Source: an uncultured Tenacibaculum sp. (GTDB taxonomy: Bacteria; Bacteroidota; Bacteroidia; Flavobacteriales; Flavobacteriaceae). From it: 64,000 nucleotides of DNA. The stretch lies in assembly GCA_947492185.1 (NCBI GenBank), contig CANLMR010000004.1, forward strand, positions 1 to 64,000, in the 5' to 3' direction. The first letter of the stretch is position 1. Each line of letters opens with the position of its first letter. The notes below the pieces were generated by a model. It searched no databases and had not been told where the DNA came from. It worked only from the letters and a program-made list of their open reading frames with translations. Position numbers and translations under genes: made by a program. This document shows, piece by piece, positions 51,960 to 60,392 of the stretch.

Positions 51960-53690
51960 ATGAAAAAATTTTTATTAGGCTTTTTAGCCTTAGCACTCAC
52001 ATTTACATTTACATCATGTGATGATGACGATAAAGTCATTATAACTGAAGGAGGAACATTAAGCGGAGGACCATTTACTTTTTTTGTAGACGGACAAGCC
52101 GATAATGTATCTGGAATTACTTTGTCAGGTAATATTCAAGGAGCAAATACAACATATGTTATTACTGATGATTCAGGAAATATTTTAGGATTGCCACCAA
52201 CATTAGCAGCTCTTGAAGGAGTTGATTTTGATGGGGCAGGTGTTGGAGTTTGTTTAATTTGGCATTTAGCTTATGAAGATGGTTTAGAAGGAGCAGAAAT
52301 GGGGCAAAATGCAAATAATTTAAAAGGAAATTTTGACCTATCTAACTCAATTACAGTAAATAGAAACGGAGGTCCTGTTGCAGGAATGCTTACAGGTGGG
52401 CCTTTTAATTTCTGTGTTGATGGTACTGCAGACAATGTTTCTGGTGTAGCCGTAACAGGTTCTCCAGTTGGTTCAAACAGTTCATTTATTGTAACAGATG
52501 ATATGGGTAATATTTTAGGATTACCTCCAACATTAGCAGCTTTAGAAGGAGTAGATTTTGATGGAGCAGGAGCTGGAAAATGTTTAATCTGGTATATCCG
52601 TTACGAAGATGGATTAACAGGTTTAGCAATGGGAGAAAATGCAAACAATTTAAGCGGAGTATTTAGTTTATCTAACTCTATTGATGTTATTCGTTCTAAA
52701 ACAGAAGCTGGTACATTAACAGGAGGTCCATTTAAGTTTGGTGTTGGAGATGGAGTAGCAGATAATGTTTCTGGAATAGCAGTAACAGGAACTCCAGAAG
52801 GAAGTAACAGTACATTTGTTGTAACAGATGATATGGGAACAATTTTAGGATTGCCACCAACATTAACAGCTTTAGAAGGAGTTAATTTTGATGGAGCAGG
52901 AGTTGGAAAATGTTTAATCTGGTATTTACGTTATGAAGATGGTATACAAGGTCTTGAAATGGGACAAAAAGCAGGAAATTTAGTAGGGTGTTTTGATCTT
53001 TCTAATGAAATTGTTGTAGATAGAGTTGCTGCACCAATGGCAGGAATGTTAACTGGTGGGCCATTTAAATTTACTGTAGATGGAACTGCAGATAATGTAT
53101 CAGGAATTGCAGTTACTGGTACTCCTGTAGGTACAAATAATTCATTTATAGTAACAGATGATATGGGTAATATTTTAGGTTTACCACCAACATTAACAGC
53201 TTTAGAAGGTGTTAACTTTGACGGAGCTGGAGCTGGAACTTGTTTAATTTGGTATATCCGTTATGAAGATGGTTTAGAAGGATTAGAAATGGGTAAAAAC
53301 GCTAATGATTTACAAGGATTATTTAGCTTATCTAATTCAATTGAAGTATTACGTTGTAGTCCAACAGAAGCAGGAATGTTAAATGGAGGTCCATTTAACT
53401 TTACTGTAGATGGTACTGCAGATAATGTTTCAGGAATAACATTAACAGGGACTCCTGTTGGTGCTAATAGTTCGTTCATTGTAACAGATGACATGGGTAA
53501 TATTTTAGGATTACCACCAACAATGACTGCTTTAGAAGGTGTTAACTTCGATGGAGCAGGAGTTGGAGTATGTTTAATCTGGTATATCCGTTATGAAGAT
53601 GGATTAGAAGGACTAGAAATGGGTAAAAACGCCAATGATTTAAAAGGGTGTTTTGATCTCTCAAATTCGATAACAGTTAATAGAAACTAG
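51960..53690 (+). CDS. Lipoprotein of five tandem ~110-residue repeats
   Basis: This 576-residue protein has a lipoprotein signal ending TSC at Cys20, followed by DDDDK, which can direct surface exposure in Bacteroidota. The rest is five near-identical units beginning at residues 31, 141, 250, 361 and 471. Each reads roughly: GGPF..xVDGxADNVSGI, then VTDDMGNILGLPP, VNFDGAGVGxCLIW, RYEDGLxGLEMGxNAN, and F.LSNSI.V.R. The ADNVSG segment recurs at exactly 110-residue steps. The units contain Cys in CLIW, and a second Cys in some (FCVDG, GCFDL). I know similar repeats in secreted proteins of marine Bacteroidota but no established function or Pfam name. The pattern suggests a beta-rich stalk or adhesin. 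It is preceded by a Crp-type palindrome and followed by a terminator. Confidence 0.8.
   Translation: MKKFLLGFLALALTFTFTSCDDDDKVIITEGGTLSGGPFTFFVDGQADNVSGITLSGNIQGANTTYVITDDSGNILGLPPTLAALEGVDFDGAGVGVCLIWHLAYEDGLEGAEMGQNANNLKGNFDLSNSITVNRNGGPVAGMLTGGPFNFCVDGTADNVSGVAVTGSPVGSNSSFIVTDDMGNILGLPPTLAALEGVDFDGAGAGKCLIWYIRYEDGLTGLAMGENANNLSGVFSLSNSIDVIRSKTEAGTLTGGPFKFGVGDGVADNVSGIAVTGTPEGSNSTFVVTDDMGTILGLPPTLTALEGVNFDGAGVGKCLIWYLRYEDGIQGLEMGQKAGNLVGCFDLSNEIVVDRVAAPMAGMLTGGPFKFTVDGTADNVSGIAVTGTPVGTNNSFIVTDDMGNILGLPPTLTALEGVNFDGAGAGTCLIWYIRYEDGLEGLEMGKNANDLQGLFSLSNSIEVLRCSPTEAGMLNGGPFNFTVDGTADNVSGITLTGTPVGANSSFIVTDDMGNILGLPPTMTALEGVNFDGAGVGVCLIWYIRYEDGLEGLEMGKNANDLKGCFDLSNSITVNRN
52050..53687 (+). repeat. 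Five in-gene tandem repeats of ~330 bp
   Basis: The five protein repeats correspond to DNA units of about 330 bp (327-333). Copies 2-5 share long stretches of similar DNA (for example the VTDDMGNILGLPP coding segment), so unit number could change by recombination. Copy 1 is the most diverged (ITDDSGN, LAYEDG, NIQGAN). Confidence 0.85.
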
Positions 53691-53709
53691 TTATAATCCA
53701 GAGTTTTCT

Positions 53710-53742
53710 AAGTGCAGTTGGTTTTTCTAGCTGCACTTTTTT
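53710..53742 (+). terminator. Intrinsic terminator after the repeat lipoprotein
   Basis: AAGTGCAG (53710-53717) pairs with CTGCACTT (53731-53738) over a 13-nt loop, followed by T residues. It resembles the terminator at 48557-48590. Confidence 0.8.
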
Positions 53743-53753
53743 ATTTTTACAAA

Positions 53754-54437
53754 ATGATAAACCTCCTAAACTCAATTTCTGATTCTCCAATAAAAGTAGT
53801 AGATCAACAAATAAACTTATCGGATTATATTCCTATTTCAATTTCTTCAGATAATAAAGATCTAAATTCGTTCAATGTCTCTTCTTCAAATGAATGGGAA
53901 AAATATTTAGATTCATATCTGAAAAAAAATAAAGCAAGAGTTGCTTATGGAGGTTATTTAGAAAAAAGAGATATTTATAAAAGGAGTTCTTATTTTAATA
54001 CTTCTGATACAAATCAAAGAAATATTCATTTAGGAATTGATTTATGGTGTAATGAAGGAACCAAAATATTAGCAGTTCTTGATGGAGAAATACATAGTTT
54101 TAAAAACAATCTTAATCATGGAGATTATGGGCCAACTATAATTATTAAGCATCAGATAGAAGATAAATTATTTTATACGTTATATGGTCATTTATCTATT
54201 TCATCAATAGAAAATATCAAAGTTGGTCAAAAAGTAATTAGAGGAGAAGAAATAGGTAATCTAGGTAAAAGTATTGAAAATGGAGACTATGCACCACATT
54301 TACATTTTCAAATTATTTTAGACCTGGAAGATAATTTTGGTGATTACCCTGGTGTTTGTTCGATAAATGAAGTTGATTTTTACAAACAAAATTGTCCAAA
54401 TCCAAATTTACTCTTAAAATTGCCGAATGAAATATAG
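53754..54437 (+). CDS. M23-family peptidoglycan endopeptidase
   Basis: The open frame begins at 53712 inside the preceding terminator; I choose the ATG at 53754 (MINLLNS), giving 227 residues. The LytM/M23 zinc site is HLGIDLW (HxxxD) plus PHLHFQ (HxH), with the intervening GYGHLS-type strand TLYGHLSISS. This should cut peptide cross-bridges in peptidoglycan. No clear signal peptide or TM helix is present, which is unusual for an enzyme acting in the periplasm; a longer start within the terminator would give a short hydrophobic segment (LVFLAALFYFY) and cannot be ruled out. It overlaps the DUF6495 gene by 11 bp. Confidence 0.82.
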   Translation: MINLLNSISDSPIKVVDQQINLSDYIPISISSDNKDLNSFNVSSSNEWEKYLDSYLKKNKARVAYGGYLEKRDIYKRSSYFNTSDTNQRNIHLGIDLWCNEGTKILAVLDGEIHSFKNNLNHGDYGPTIIIKHQIEDKLFYTLYGHLSISSIENIKVGQKVIRGEEIGNLGKSIENGDYAPHLHFQIILDLEDNFGDYPGVCSINEVDFYKQNCPNPNLLLKLPNEI

Positions 54438-54894
54438 ACAACTTACAAAAGAGCAATTTGAATCATTGCATGAAGAGTTTGCAAAGTTTTTAGCAACTCA
54501 AAAAATTGATGTAAATGAATGGACTGCTATAAAAAATAATAATCCTAAACTGGCTGAAGAAGAAATGAATTTATTTAGCGATGTAGTTTGGGAAGATGTA
54601 TTGAATAGAACTAAATTTTTAGAACACTTTTCACCAAAAACCCTTAATTTGTTTAAGTGTAATGATAAGGAAATGAAAAGAATTGTTGTTAAAGTAGAGA
54701 AAGATATTGACTTATTAACCGAAAATGGCTATAATTGGTTGTTAGAGTATTATAAAAATAAAGAAGTTTCTTTTTTTCATGGAACAAAAATGTATATAGG
54801 AGAAAGAAACTTAGAGATATTTGATTTAATAGAAAAAGGAAGTACCATATCTAATGGTGAATTATTTACTTTTTTTGAAAAAATTATAGGTTAA
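54427..54894 (+). CDS. DUF6495-family protein
   Basis: The 155-residue soluble protein begins MKYRQLTKEQFESLHEEFAKFLATQ and continues with a helical body (NLFSDVVWEDVLNRTKFLEHFS). This is the pattern I associate with DUF6495, a Bacteroidota family of unknown function. It overlaps the M23 peptidase gene by 11 bp, so translation is coupled, and a cell-wall-related role is possible by context only. No motif, signal or membrane segment is present. Confidence 0.75.
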   Translation: MKYRQLTKEQFESLHEEFAKFLATQKIDVNEWTAIKNNNPKLAEEEMNLFSDVVWEDVLNRTKFLEHFSPKTLNLFKCNDKEMKRIVVKVEKDIDLLTENGYNWLLEYYKNKEVSFFHGTKMYIGERNLEIFDLIEKGSTISNGELFTFFEKIIG

Positions 54895-54961
54895 TTATCA
54901 ACATAATTTATTTTTGGTCTAACTTTTGCTTATTTTTGAATAGAAACACAATCTGTATATA

Positions 54962-55345
54962 ATGAAAAAAATAGTATTCGCATTGTTTTTAGGTCTAACA
55001 TCTTTTGCAGTTAATGCTCAGGATGTTGAAGGAATTCTAACTTCTGGTAAATGGTTTATAGAATCAGTACAGGAGAAAGGAGAAGAACCAGAAATGTCTT
55101 CAAACAAAGAAGATGAGTGGTTATTATTCTCAAAAGATGGAAAAGTTGAAGAATCTCATTTTGGAGAAAAAGAAACTTTTTCTTGGAATTACGACAAGAC
55201 AAAAAAAATGATTAAGATTTCTGGTTCAGATACAGTTTTTCATAGAATTATCGAAATTTCTAGTGATAAACTTATTATTGAACTAGTAGAAGATGTAAAG
55301 GCAGCGGCAGAAGATAATTTAATGATTACATATGTTAAAAATTAA
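54962..55345 (+). CDS. Lipocalin-like secreted protein
   Basis: The 127-residue protein has a cleavable signal peptide (MKKIVFALFLGLTSFAVNAQ). Its body is short beta strands with GKWFIESVQEKGEEPEMSS, DEWLLFSKDGKVEES and FSWNYDKTKKMIKISGSD, the layout of a lipocalin-like (DUF4923/lipocalin_4) domain of Bacteroidota. The ligand is unknown. Its stop overlaps the stop of the convergent sirtuin gene by 4 bp. Confidence 0.7.
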   Translation: MKKIVFALFLGLTSFAVNAQDVEGILTSGKWFIESVQEKGEEPEMSSNKEDEWLLFSKDGKVEESHFGEKETFSWNYDKTKKMIKISGSDTVFHRIIEISSDKLIIELVEDVKAAAEDNLMITYVKN

Positions 55346-56025
55346 TGCATAAGCATTTCTAATAACTTATCTGTCCCCGAGGTAGCAACGTCTTTAATAA
55401 TAGTTAAATTATTAAAGGCGTTTTTGTTTACAAAAGGTTTAGGATCTATAAAATAAATAGGAATTCCTTCTTTTATAAAGTTTATTAAACTAGCTGCAGG
55501 ATAAACTTGCATGGATGTACCAATAATTATTAAGATATCAGCTTTTTCCGTTATTTTTATGGCTTTTTCAAGTAATGGAACATCTTCTCCAAACCAAACA
55601 ATATGTGGCCTTAATTGTGAACCATCTTCAGCTAAATCTCCTAAAGCGATATCTTTTTCCCAATGACAAACATGATTATTAACTTTAGAACTTCTTGCTT
55701 TTAAGAGTTCTCCATGTAAGTGTAATATGTTCGAACTGTTTGCTCTTTCATGTAAATCATCAACATTCTGAGTAACTATATCAACTTCATATTTATCTTC
55801 TAAACGTTTTAAATTATGATGAGCATTATTTGGTTTTACTTCAAATAATTGTTTTCTACGCTTATTGTAAAAATCTAAAACAAGAGAAGGATTACTTTCA
55901 AAACCAGAAGGAGAAGCAACTTCCATTATATTATGACCTTCCCATAACCCATTAGCATCCCTAAACGTATTTATTCCACTTTCAGCGCTAATACCTGCAC
56001 CTGTTAACACAACTATTTTTTTCAT
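55342..56025 (-). CDS. cobB: Class III sirtuin (NAD-dependent deacylase), zinc-less
   Basis: Sirtuins remove acyl groups from Lys using NAD. The 227 residues show GAGISAESGINTFRD, TQNVDDLHERA, LHLHGEL with catalytic His104 and RPHIVWFGEDVP. The YNKRR motif has Tyr53 and Arg56, the Y-x-x-R pair that binds negatively charged succinyl or malonyl groups, placing it with SIRT5/CobB desuccinylases. The four zinc-binding Cys usual in sirtuins are missing: the region after HGELLKARSS contains a single Cys. Fold stability may therefore differ, but the catalytic core is intact. It is the sole minus-strand gene between two plus-strand units. Confidence 0.9.
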   Translation of the reverse strand: MKKIVVLTGAGISAESGINTFRDANGLWEGHNIMEVASPSGFESNPSLVLDFYNKRRKQLFEVKPNNAHHNLKRLEDKYEVDIVTQNVDDLHERANSSNILHLHGELLKARSSKVNNHVCHWEKDIALGDLAEDGSQLRPHIVWFGEDVPLLEKAIKITEKADILIIIGTSMQVYPAASLINFIKEGIPIYFIDPKPFVNKNAFNNLTIIKDVATSGTDKLLEMLMH

Positions 56026-56059
56026 TAGCCTAAAATAATAATTTTTATATGTTTGTGTT

Positions 56060-56737
56060 ATGGTAGATGAAAAGTTATTAGAGTTTTTAGAAAGTTATGT
56101 TACAGAAAAAAGGAGACAAACTTTTCATGAAGTCCTTTTGAATAGAACAAAGCATTTCACCGTAGTTTTAGAAAATATTTTTCAACCACATAATGCAAGT
56201 GCTGTAGTAAGAAGTTGTGATGTTTTTGGAGTTCAGGATGTATATACTATTGAAAATAGTAATGTAAGAAAAGTTTCTAGGAAAATTGCTAAAGGAAGTC
56301 AAAAGTGGTTAGATTTTCATCGATTTAAATCTGATGGAGATAATACTCAAGAATGTTTAAATGAACTAAAAAAGAATGGCTATCAAATTATTGCTACAAC
56401 ACCTCATAATAATTCTTGCCATTTATCAGATTTTGATATAAGTAAAAAATCAGCTTTTGTTTTTGGTGTTGAAAGAGATGGAATTTCAGATTTTATGTTA
56501 GAGAATGCAGATGGATATTTAAAAATACCAATGGTCGGTTTTACTGAAAGTTTGAATATATCCGTAGCTGCAGCTATAATACTACAAGATGTTACAAATC
56601 GATTACGAAATTCAAATTTAAATTGGCAACTAACTGAAAAGGAAAAGAAAGAAATTTATTACTCTTGGATTGAAAAGTCAATTAAAAATTTAGAGAAGCA
56701 TAAGAAATTTTATGAAACCAACTATAAAGAAAAGTAA
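56060..56737 (+). CDS. trmH: TrmH (SpoU)-family tRNA 2'-O-methyltransferase
   Basis: The 225-residue SPOUT enzyme has the three SpoU motifs: NASAVVRSCDVFGVQDVY (motif 1), FVFGVERDGISD (motif 2) and MVGFTESLNISVAAAIILQ (motif 3, the knot). It most likely methylates the 2'-OH of G18 in tRNA with AdoMet; rRNA targets are possible for family members. The short N-terminal helical extension (MVDEKLLEFLESYVTEKRRQTF) and the length match TrmH rather than RlmB. The -7-like TATGTTTG (56048-56055) lies 5 bp from the ATG, so the message may be near leaderless if used. Confidence 0.9.
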   Translation: MVDEKLLEFLESYVTEKRRQTFHEVLLNRTKHFTVVLENIFQPHNASAVVRSCDVFGVQDVYTIENSNVRKVSRKIAKGSQKWLDFHRFKSDGDNTQECLNELKKNGYQIIATTPHNNSCHLSDFDISKKSAFVFGVERDGISDFMLENADGYLKIPMVGFTESLNISVAAAIILQDVTNRLRNSNLNWQLTEKEKKEIYYSWIEKSIKNLEKHKKFYETNYKEK

Positions 56738-56744
56738 ATGTTTA

Positions 56745-57458
56745 TTAGTTTTTGCTGATATAGTTCATAATCTCATTCTTCCAAAGAATATATCCTTTTC
56801 CATTTAAGTGAAGTCCATCAAAAGTTAATTCTCGATTTAGCAAATGTCCTTTACCTGTAAAAGAATCAAATAAATTTATGTAGACTACATTATACTTTTT
56901 AGATAGCTCATTTAATCGTTTATTTAATTCTATAATTCTAGCGATTTGAAGTTTTTTTCTATTATCAGTTGGTAATATACTTTGAATATATAGATTTGTT
57001 TCTGGTGATTTTTTTACAATTAAATCTATAAGTTTTTCGTATTCCTTTGATATTTGTTTAACCGTTTTTCCTTTGCTTAAATCATTAATACCAATCATTA
57101 AAAATATTTTTTTTGGATTTGATTTTAAGACTTGATCTAATCTATTAATAATACCATTAATCACATCTCCGCTTATTCCACGGTTTTTTATATTAGAGTT
57201 GTTAAATAATTCACTCCAATCACAATAATCTGTAATTGAATTACCTAAAAAAATAATCTCATTTTCATTTGTAGGCATTACGTCAAAAATTGATTTTTTA
57301 GCCTTATAATACTTTACATGGTAATTTTCTTCAGGATTTTTAGTCAGATGTAATTTTTGTTTTACGTAATTAATTCCTCCTCTTTTATGAATCATATATA
57401 TTCCGAACAGAATAAATATGATATTTAGGATAATTGAAATGTAGAACATTTTTTTCAT
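56745..57458 (-). CDS. SGNH/GDSL-family hydrolase, membrane-anchored
   Basis: The 237-residue protein has an N-terminal hydrophobic segment (residues 4-20) that acts as anchor or signal. The four SGNH blocks are FLGNSITD (block I, the nucleophile Ser in GNS), NRGISGDV (block II Gly), MIGINDL (block III, Asn) and FDGLHLNGKGY (block V, Asp and His). Esterase, lipase or acyltransferase-like deacylation of surface polymers is possible; the substrate is unknown. It ends 8 bp past the trmH stop on the opposite strand. The closest similarity in spirit is to polysaccharide or peptidoglycan acetyl-esterases. Confidence 0.85.
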   Translation of the reverse strand: MKKMFYISIILNIIFILFGIYMIHKRGGINYVKQKLHLTKNPEENYHVKYYKAKKSIFDVMPTNENEIIFLGNSITDYCDWSELFNNSNIKNRGISGDVINGIINRLDQVLKSNPKKIFLMIGINDLSKGKTVKQISKEYEKLIDLIVKKSPETNLYIQSILPTDNRKKLQIARIIELNKRLNELSKKYNVVYINLFDSFTGKGHLLNRELTFDGLHLNGKGYILWKNEIMNYISKN

Positions 57459-57494
57459 TTACTTTTTTGTTTCAATTAAGATAGTAATGTAATT

Positions 57495-59792
57495 TTATGT
57501 TTGTGTTAGAATTTTAAAAACTAGCTCTTTTGTCAATTCTTTACCATTGGCTAGTTCTTTAATTTTTGTAAAAGGAAAAACGAAAGTACAACCGTTACTG
57601 TATTCAGAACATCCGTAGGCAGATTTTCCTTTTAAAACAGCCCCTTTTTTACATTTAGGACAAGTAATGGTATCAGGAACTTTATTTGTTGAAGTTTTCT
57701 TTGGTTCAAGTTTAAGATTGAAATTATCATCAAAACGAATTAATGCTTCTATTTTTCCATTATCAGTTTTCCAGCCTTTTAAATTTGTAGTACTTCCTTT
57801 ATCTAATAATCGCATAAGTTGATTTTCAGATATTTTCTTTTCCATAAAAGAAAAAGGCAATTTAAAATCACACCCATTTTTGTAATTAGAACATCCATAA
57901 GCAGAAGATCCTTTTAATAAATTTCCTTTTTTACATTTAGGACATTCTTTTCCAACTATTGTTTTCTTTGTAATCGTTTTCTTTTTTGTTGTAGTTTTTT
58001 TAGCATTATTTTCTGCCGAAAGACGAACTGTTTTTTTGCTTGAGCGTACTTCATAAACTAAATGATCTACCATAGATTTCATTTGTTTTATAAAAGAACT
58101 AGCATGGTATTCTCCTCTTTCAATTTCTTTTAATCGTTTTTCCCAAAGCCCTGTTAACTCAGCAGATTTTAGTAATTCATTATCAATTAAAGCAATTAAA
58201 TCAATTCCTGTTTGAGTAGGAATCACCAATTTCTTTTGTCGTTCAATATATTTTCTTTTGAATAAAGTCTCAATTATACTTGCTCTTGTAGATGGTCTAC
58301 CAATTCCATTTTCCTTCATTAACTCACGCATTTCATCATCATCTACTTGCTTACCTGCAGTTTCCATAGCACGTAGTAAACTTGCTTCAGTATAATTTCT
58401 AGGTGGTTTAGTTTCTTTTTCTAAAAAACTTGGCTCATGTGTGCCTTTTTCACCTTTTTCAAAATTAGGTAAAATACTTTGCTCAGTGTTTATTTTTTTA
58501 GGTTCTTCATTATACTCAAAAACGACTCTCCATCCTTTGGTTAATATTTCTTTACCTGTAGTTTTAAATGAAACTTCATCTGCTTTTCCAATAACGGAAG
58601 TATTTGATATATCACTATCTGGATAAAAAACAGCTATAAAACGCCTTACAATAATATCATAAACCTGTTGCTGATTGTATTGAAGATTAGTTTGTATTCC
58701 AGTTGGAATTATTGCATGGTGATCTGTAACTTTTTTATCGTTAAAAACTCTAGAAGATTTCTTTATTTTCTTCCCTAATAGAGGTGTAGTAATCTCATTA
58801 TAGTTTGTTAGTTTTTGTAGTATTCCAGCTACTTTTGGATAAATATCGTTTGGTAAGAAATTAGTATCTACTCTTGGATAAGTTACTACTTTCATTTCAT
58901 ATAGTTTTTGGACGATTTTTAATGTTTCATCTGCAGAAAAACCAAATTTATTATTACAGTAAACCTGTAGCCCTGTTAAATCAAAAAGTTTTGGGGCATA
59001 GTCTTTACCTTTCTTTTTGGTAACAGAAACAATTTCAAAATCAGATTCTTTTACCTTATCTGCAAAAGCCTTACCTTCTTCTTTTTTTAAGAACCTACCT
59101 TCTTCACAATTAAAAACAGTATTTCTATATGTTGTTTGTAATTCCCAGTATGGTTGTGGTTTAAAATCTTTAATTTCATTATAACGATTAACAAGCATCG
59201 CTAGCGTAGGAGTTTGAACTCTACCAATAGATAATACTTGTTTATAACCACCAAATTTTACAGTATATAAACGAGTAGCATTTAACCCTAATAGCCAATC
59301 TCCGATAGCTCTTGAATATCCAGCATAGTATAAGTTATTGTATTGTTCATCATCTTTAAGATTTTCAAACCCTTCCTTTATAGCTTCTTCAGTAAGTGAT
59401 GAAATCCATAAACGTTGAACTTTACCTTTATAATTTGCTTGATTAATAACCCAACGTTGAATTAATTCTCCTTCTTGTCCGGCATCACCACAGTTTATTA
59501 CAACATCAGCTTTTTCAAATAGAGATTTTACAATTTTAAATTGCTTTTGAATTCCAGAATCTTCTGTTACTTTAGTACTAAATTTATCTGGAAGCATTGG
59601 TAAATTATTCAAATCCCAACTTTTCCAGTGCGGTTTATAATCTTTTGGTTCAAGAAGTGTACACAAATGCCCGAATGTATATGTCACTGCATATCCATTC
59701 CCTTCAAAATATCCATCATGTTTCGTATTGGCACCCAAAATGTTAGCAATTTCTCTGGCAACACTAGGTTTTTCGGCTATACAAACTTTCAT
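57495..59792 (-). CDS. topB: DNA topoisomerase III (TopB)
   Basis: The type IA topoisomerase relaxes and decatenates single-stranded regions. The 765 residues have the TOPRIM opening KVCIAEKPSVAREIA with GDAGQEGEL (DxD-type acidic site near residues 103-109), ITQVLSIGRVQTPTLAM near 185-199, and the catalytic Tyr305 in VTYPRVDT. The C-terminus holds two repeats of a four-Cys zinc ribbon (CPKCKKGNLLKG...CSNYKNGC and CPKCKKGAVLKG...CSEYSNGC) separated by a short insertion. This is the full TopB domain plan with the Bacteroidota double zinc tail. It is a single gene, divergent from the small secreted protein at 59899. Confidence 0.95.
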   Translation of the reverse strand: MKVCIAEKPSVAREIANILGANTKHDGYFEGNGYAVTYTFGHLCTLLEPKDYKPHWKSWDLNNLPMLPDKFSTKVTEDSGIQKQFKIVKSLFEKADVVINCGDAGQEGELIQRWVINQANYKGKVQRLWISSLTEEAIKEGFENLKDDEQYNNLYYAGYSRAIGDWLLGLNATRLYTVKFGGYKQVLSIGRVQTPTLAMLVNRYNEIKDFKPQPYWELQTTYRNTVFNCEEGRFLKKEEGKAFADKVKESDFEIVSVTKKKGKDYAPKLFDLTGLQVYCNNKFGFSADETLKIVQKLYEMKVVTYPRVDTNFLPNDIYPKVAGILQKLTNYNEITTPLLGKKIKKSSRVFNDKKVTDHHAIIPTGIQTNLQYNQQQVYDIIVRRFIAVFYPDSDISNTSVIGKADEVSFKTTGKEILTKGWRVVFEYNEEPKKINTEQSILPNFEKGEKGTHEPSFLEKETKPPRNYTEASLLRAMETAGKQVDDDEMRELMKENGIGRPSTRASIIETLFKRKYIERQKKLVIPTQTGIDLIALIDNELLKSAELTGLWEKRLKEIERGEYHASSFIKQMKSMVDHLVYEVRSSKKTVRLSAENNAKKTTTKKKTITKKTIVGKECPKCKKGNLLKGSSAYGCSNYKNGCDFKLPFSFMEKKISENQLMRLLDKGSTTNLKGWKTDNGKIEALIRFDDNFNLKLEPKKTSTNKVPDTITCPKCKKGAVLKGKSAYGCSEYSNGCTFVFPFTKIKELANGKELTKELVFKILTQT

Positions 59793-59898
59793 TTTACATT
59801 TTTAATCGCCGAAAAATAGTAAAATTGATATAATAATTCTATTTTTAGACGTTATTAAAATAGATTTAATAAAATTATAAATCCCTAAAATTAAAATT

Positions 59899-60342
59899 AT
59901 GAGAAAAGCTTTATTGTTGTTATTGTTTGTAGTTTCCTCTGCTGCGTATGCACAAATTGAATTTTTAGAAACTAGTCAAAGTGAAGTTATAGGTAAGGTA
60001 AGTTATGTGTATTTGGAAAAGGTTGGAGAAACTGATTATAATTTCTTCTTTAAAAACATTAATGCTATTGGACATGAATATGTAAACTTTAGTTTTAAAA
60101 ATGTTGACAACGATGTAGATAAATTATATAATGGGCTAATGAACGGTTTTCAAACCGTACCTAGAGATCCATTAAAAATGAAAGCTAACGGACAGATTGT
60201 TTGGTTAAAATATACTAGAGAAGATGGAGAGGCTTTTTTACAAATTCAAATGACAAGTGGAGATAACCCTGAGATTGCTGAAAATGTAAAAGTTTCAAGA
60301 TTATTAACTGCTGAAGATATTACGAAGTTATTCAAGAAGTAA
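59899..60342 (+). CDS. Small secreted protein, unknown family
   Basis: The 147-residue protein has a clean signal peptide (MRKALLLLLFVVSSAAYAQ, cut after AYA). The remainder is mostly beta with FLETSQSEVIGKVSYVYLEKVGETDYNFFF and a C-terminal helix (TAEDITKLFKK). I do not recognise it. It is flanked by topB (divergent) and the shared terminator with thrC (convergent). Its composition matches the neighbours. Confidence 0.65.
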   Translation: MRKALLLLLFVVSSAAYAQIEFLETSQSEVIGKVSYVYLEKVGETDYNFFFKNINAIGHEYVNFSFKNVDNDVDKLYNGLMNGFQTVPRDPLKMKANGQIVWLKYTREDGEAFLQIQMTSGDNPEIAENVKVSRLLTAEDITKLFKK

Positions 60343-60357
60343 TAAAAAACTTAACAT

Positions 60358-60392
60358 AAAAAAAGTCCGAGATTAACTCTCGGACTTTTTTT
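60358..60392. terminator. Bidirectional intrinsic terminator
   Basis: A 15-bp perfect stem (60358-60372 with 60378-60392), GTCCGAGA core, has A7/T7 ends and a 5-nt loop. It serves the small secreted gene on the plus strand and the thr operon on the minus strand; the end of thrC at 60391 overlaps the stem base. Confidence 0.9.

Noticed and set aside
52050..53687. In-gene repeats as a CRISPR or mobile element
   Set aside because: The frame is continuous across all five units, with signal peptide and terminator, so they are protein repeats.
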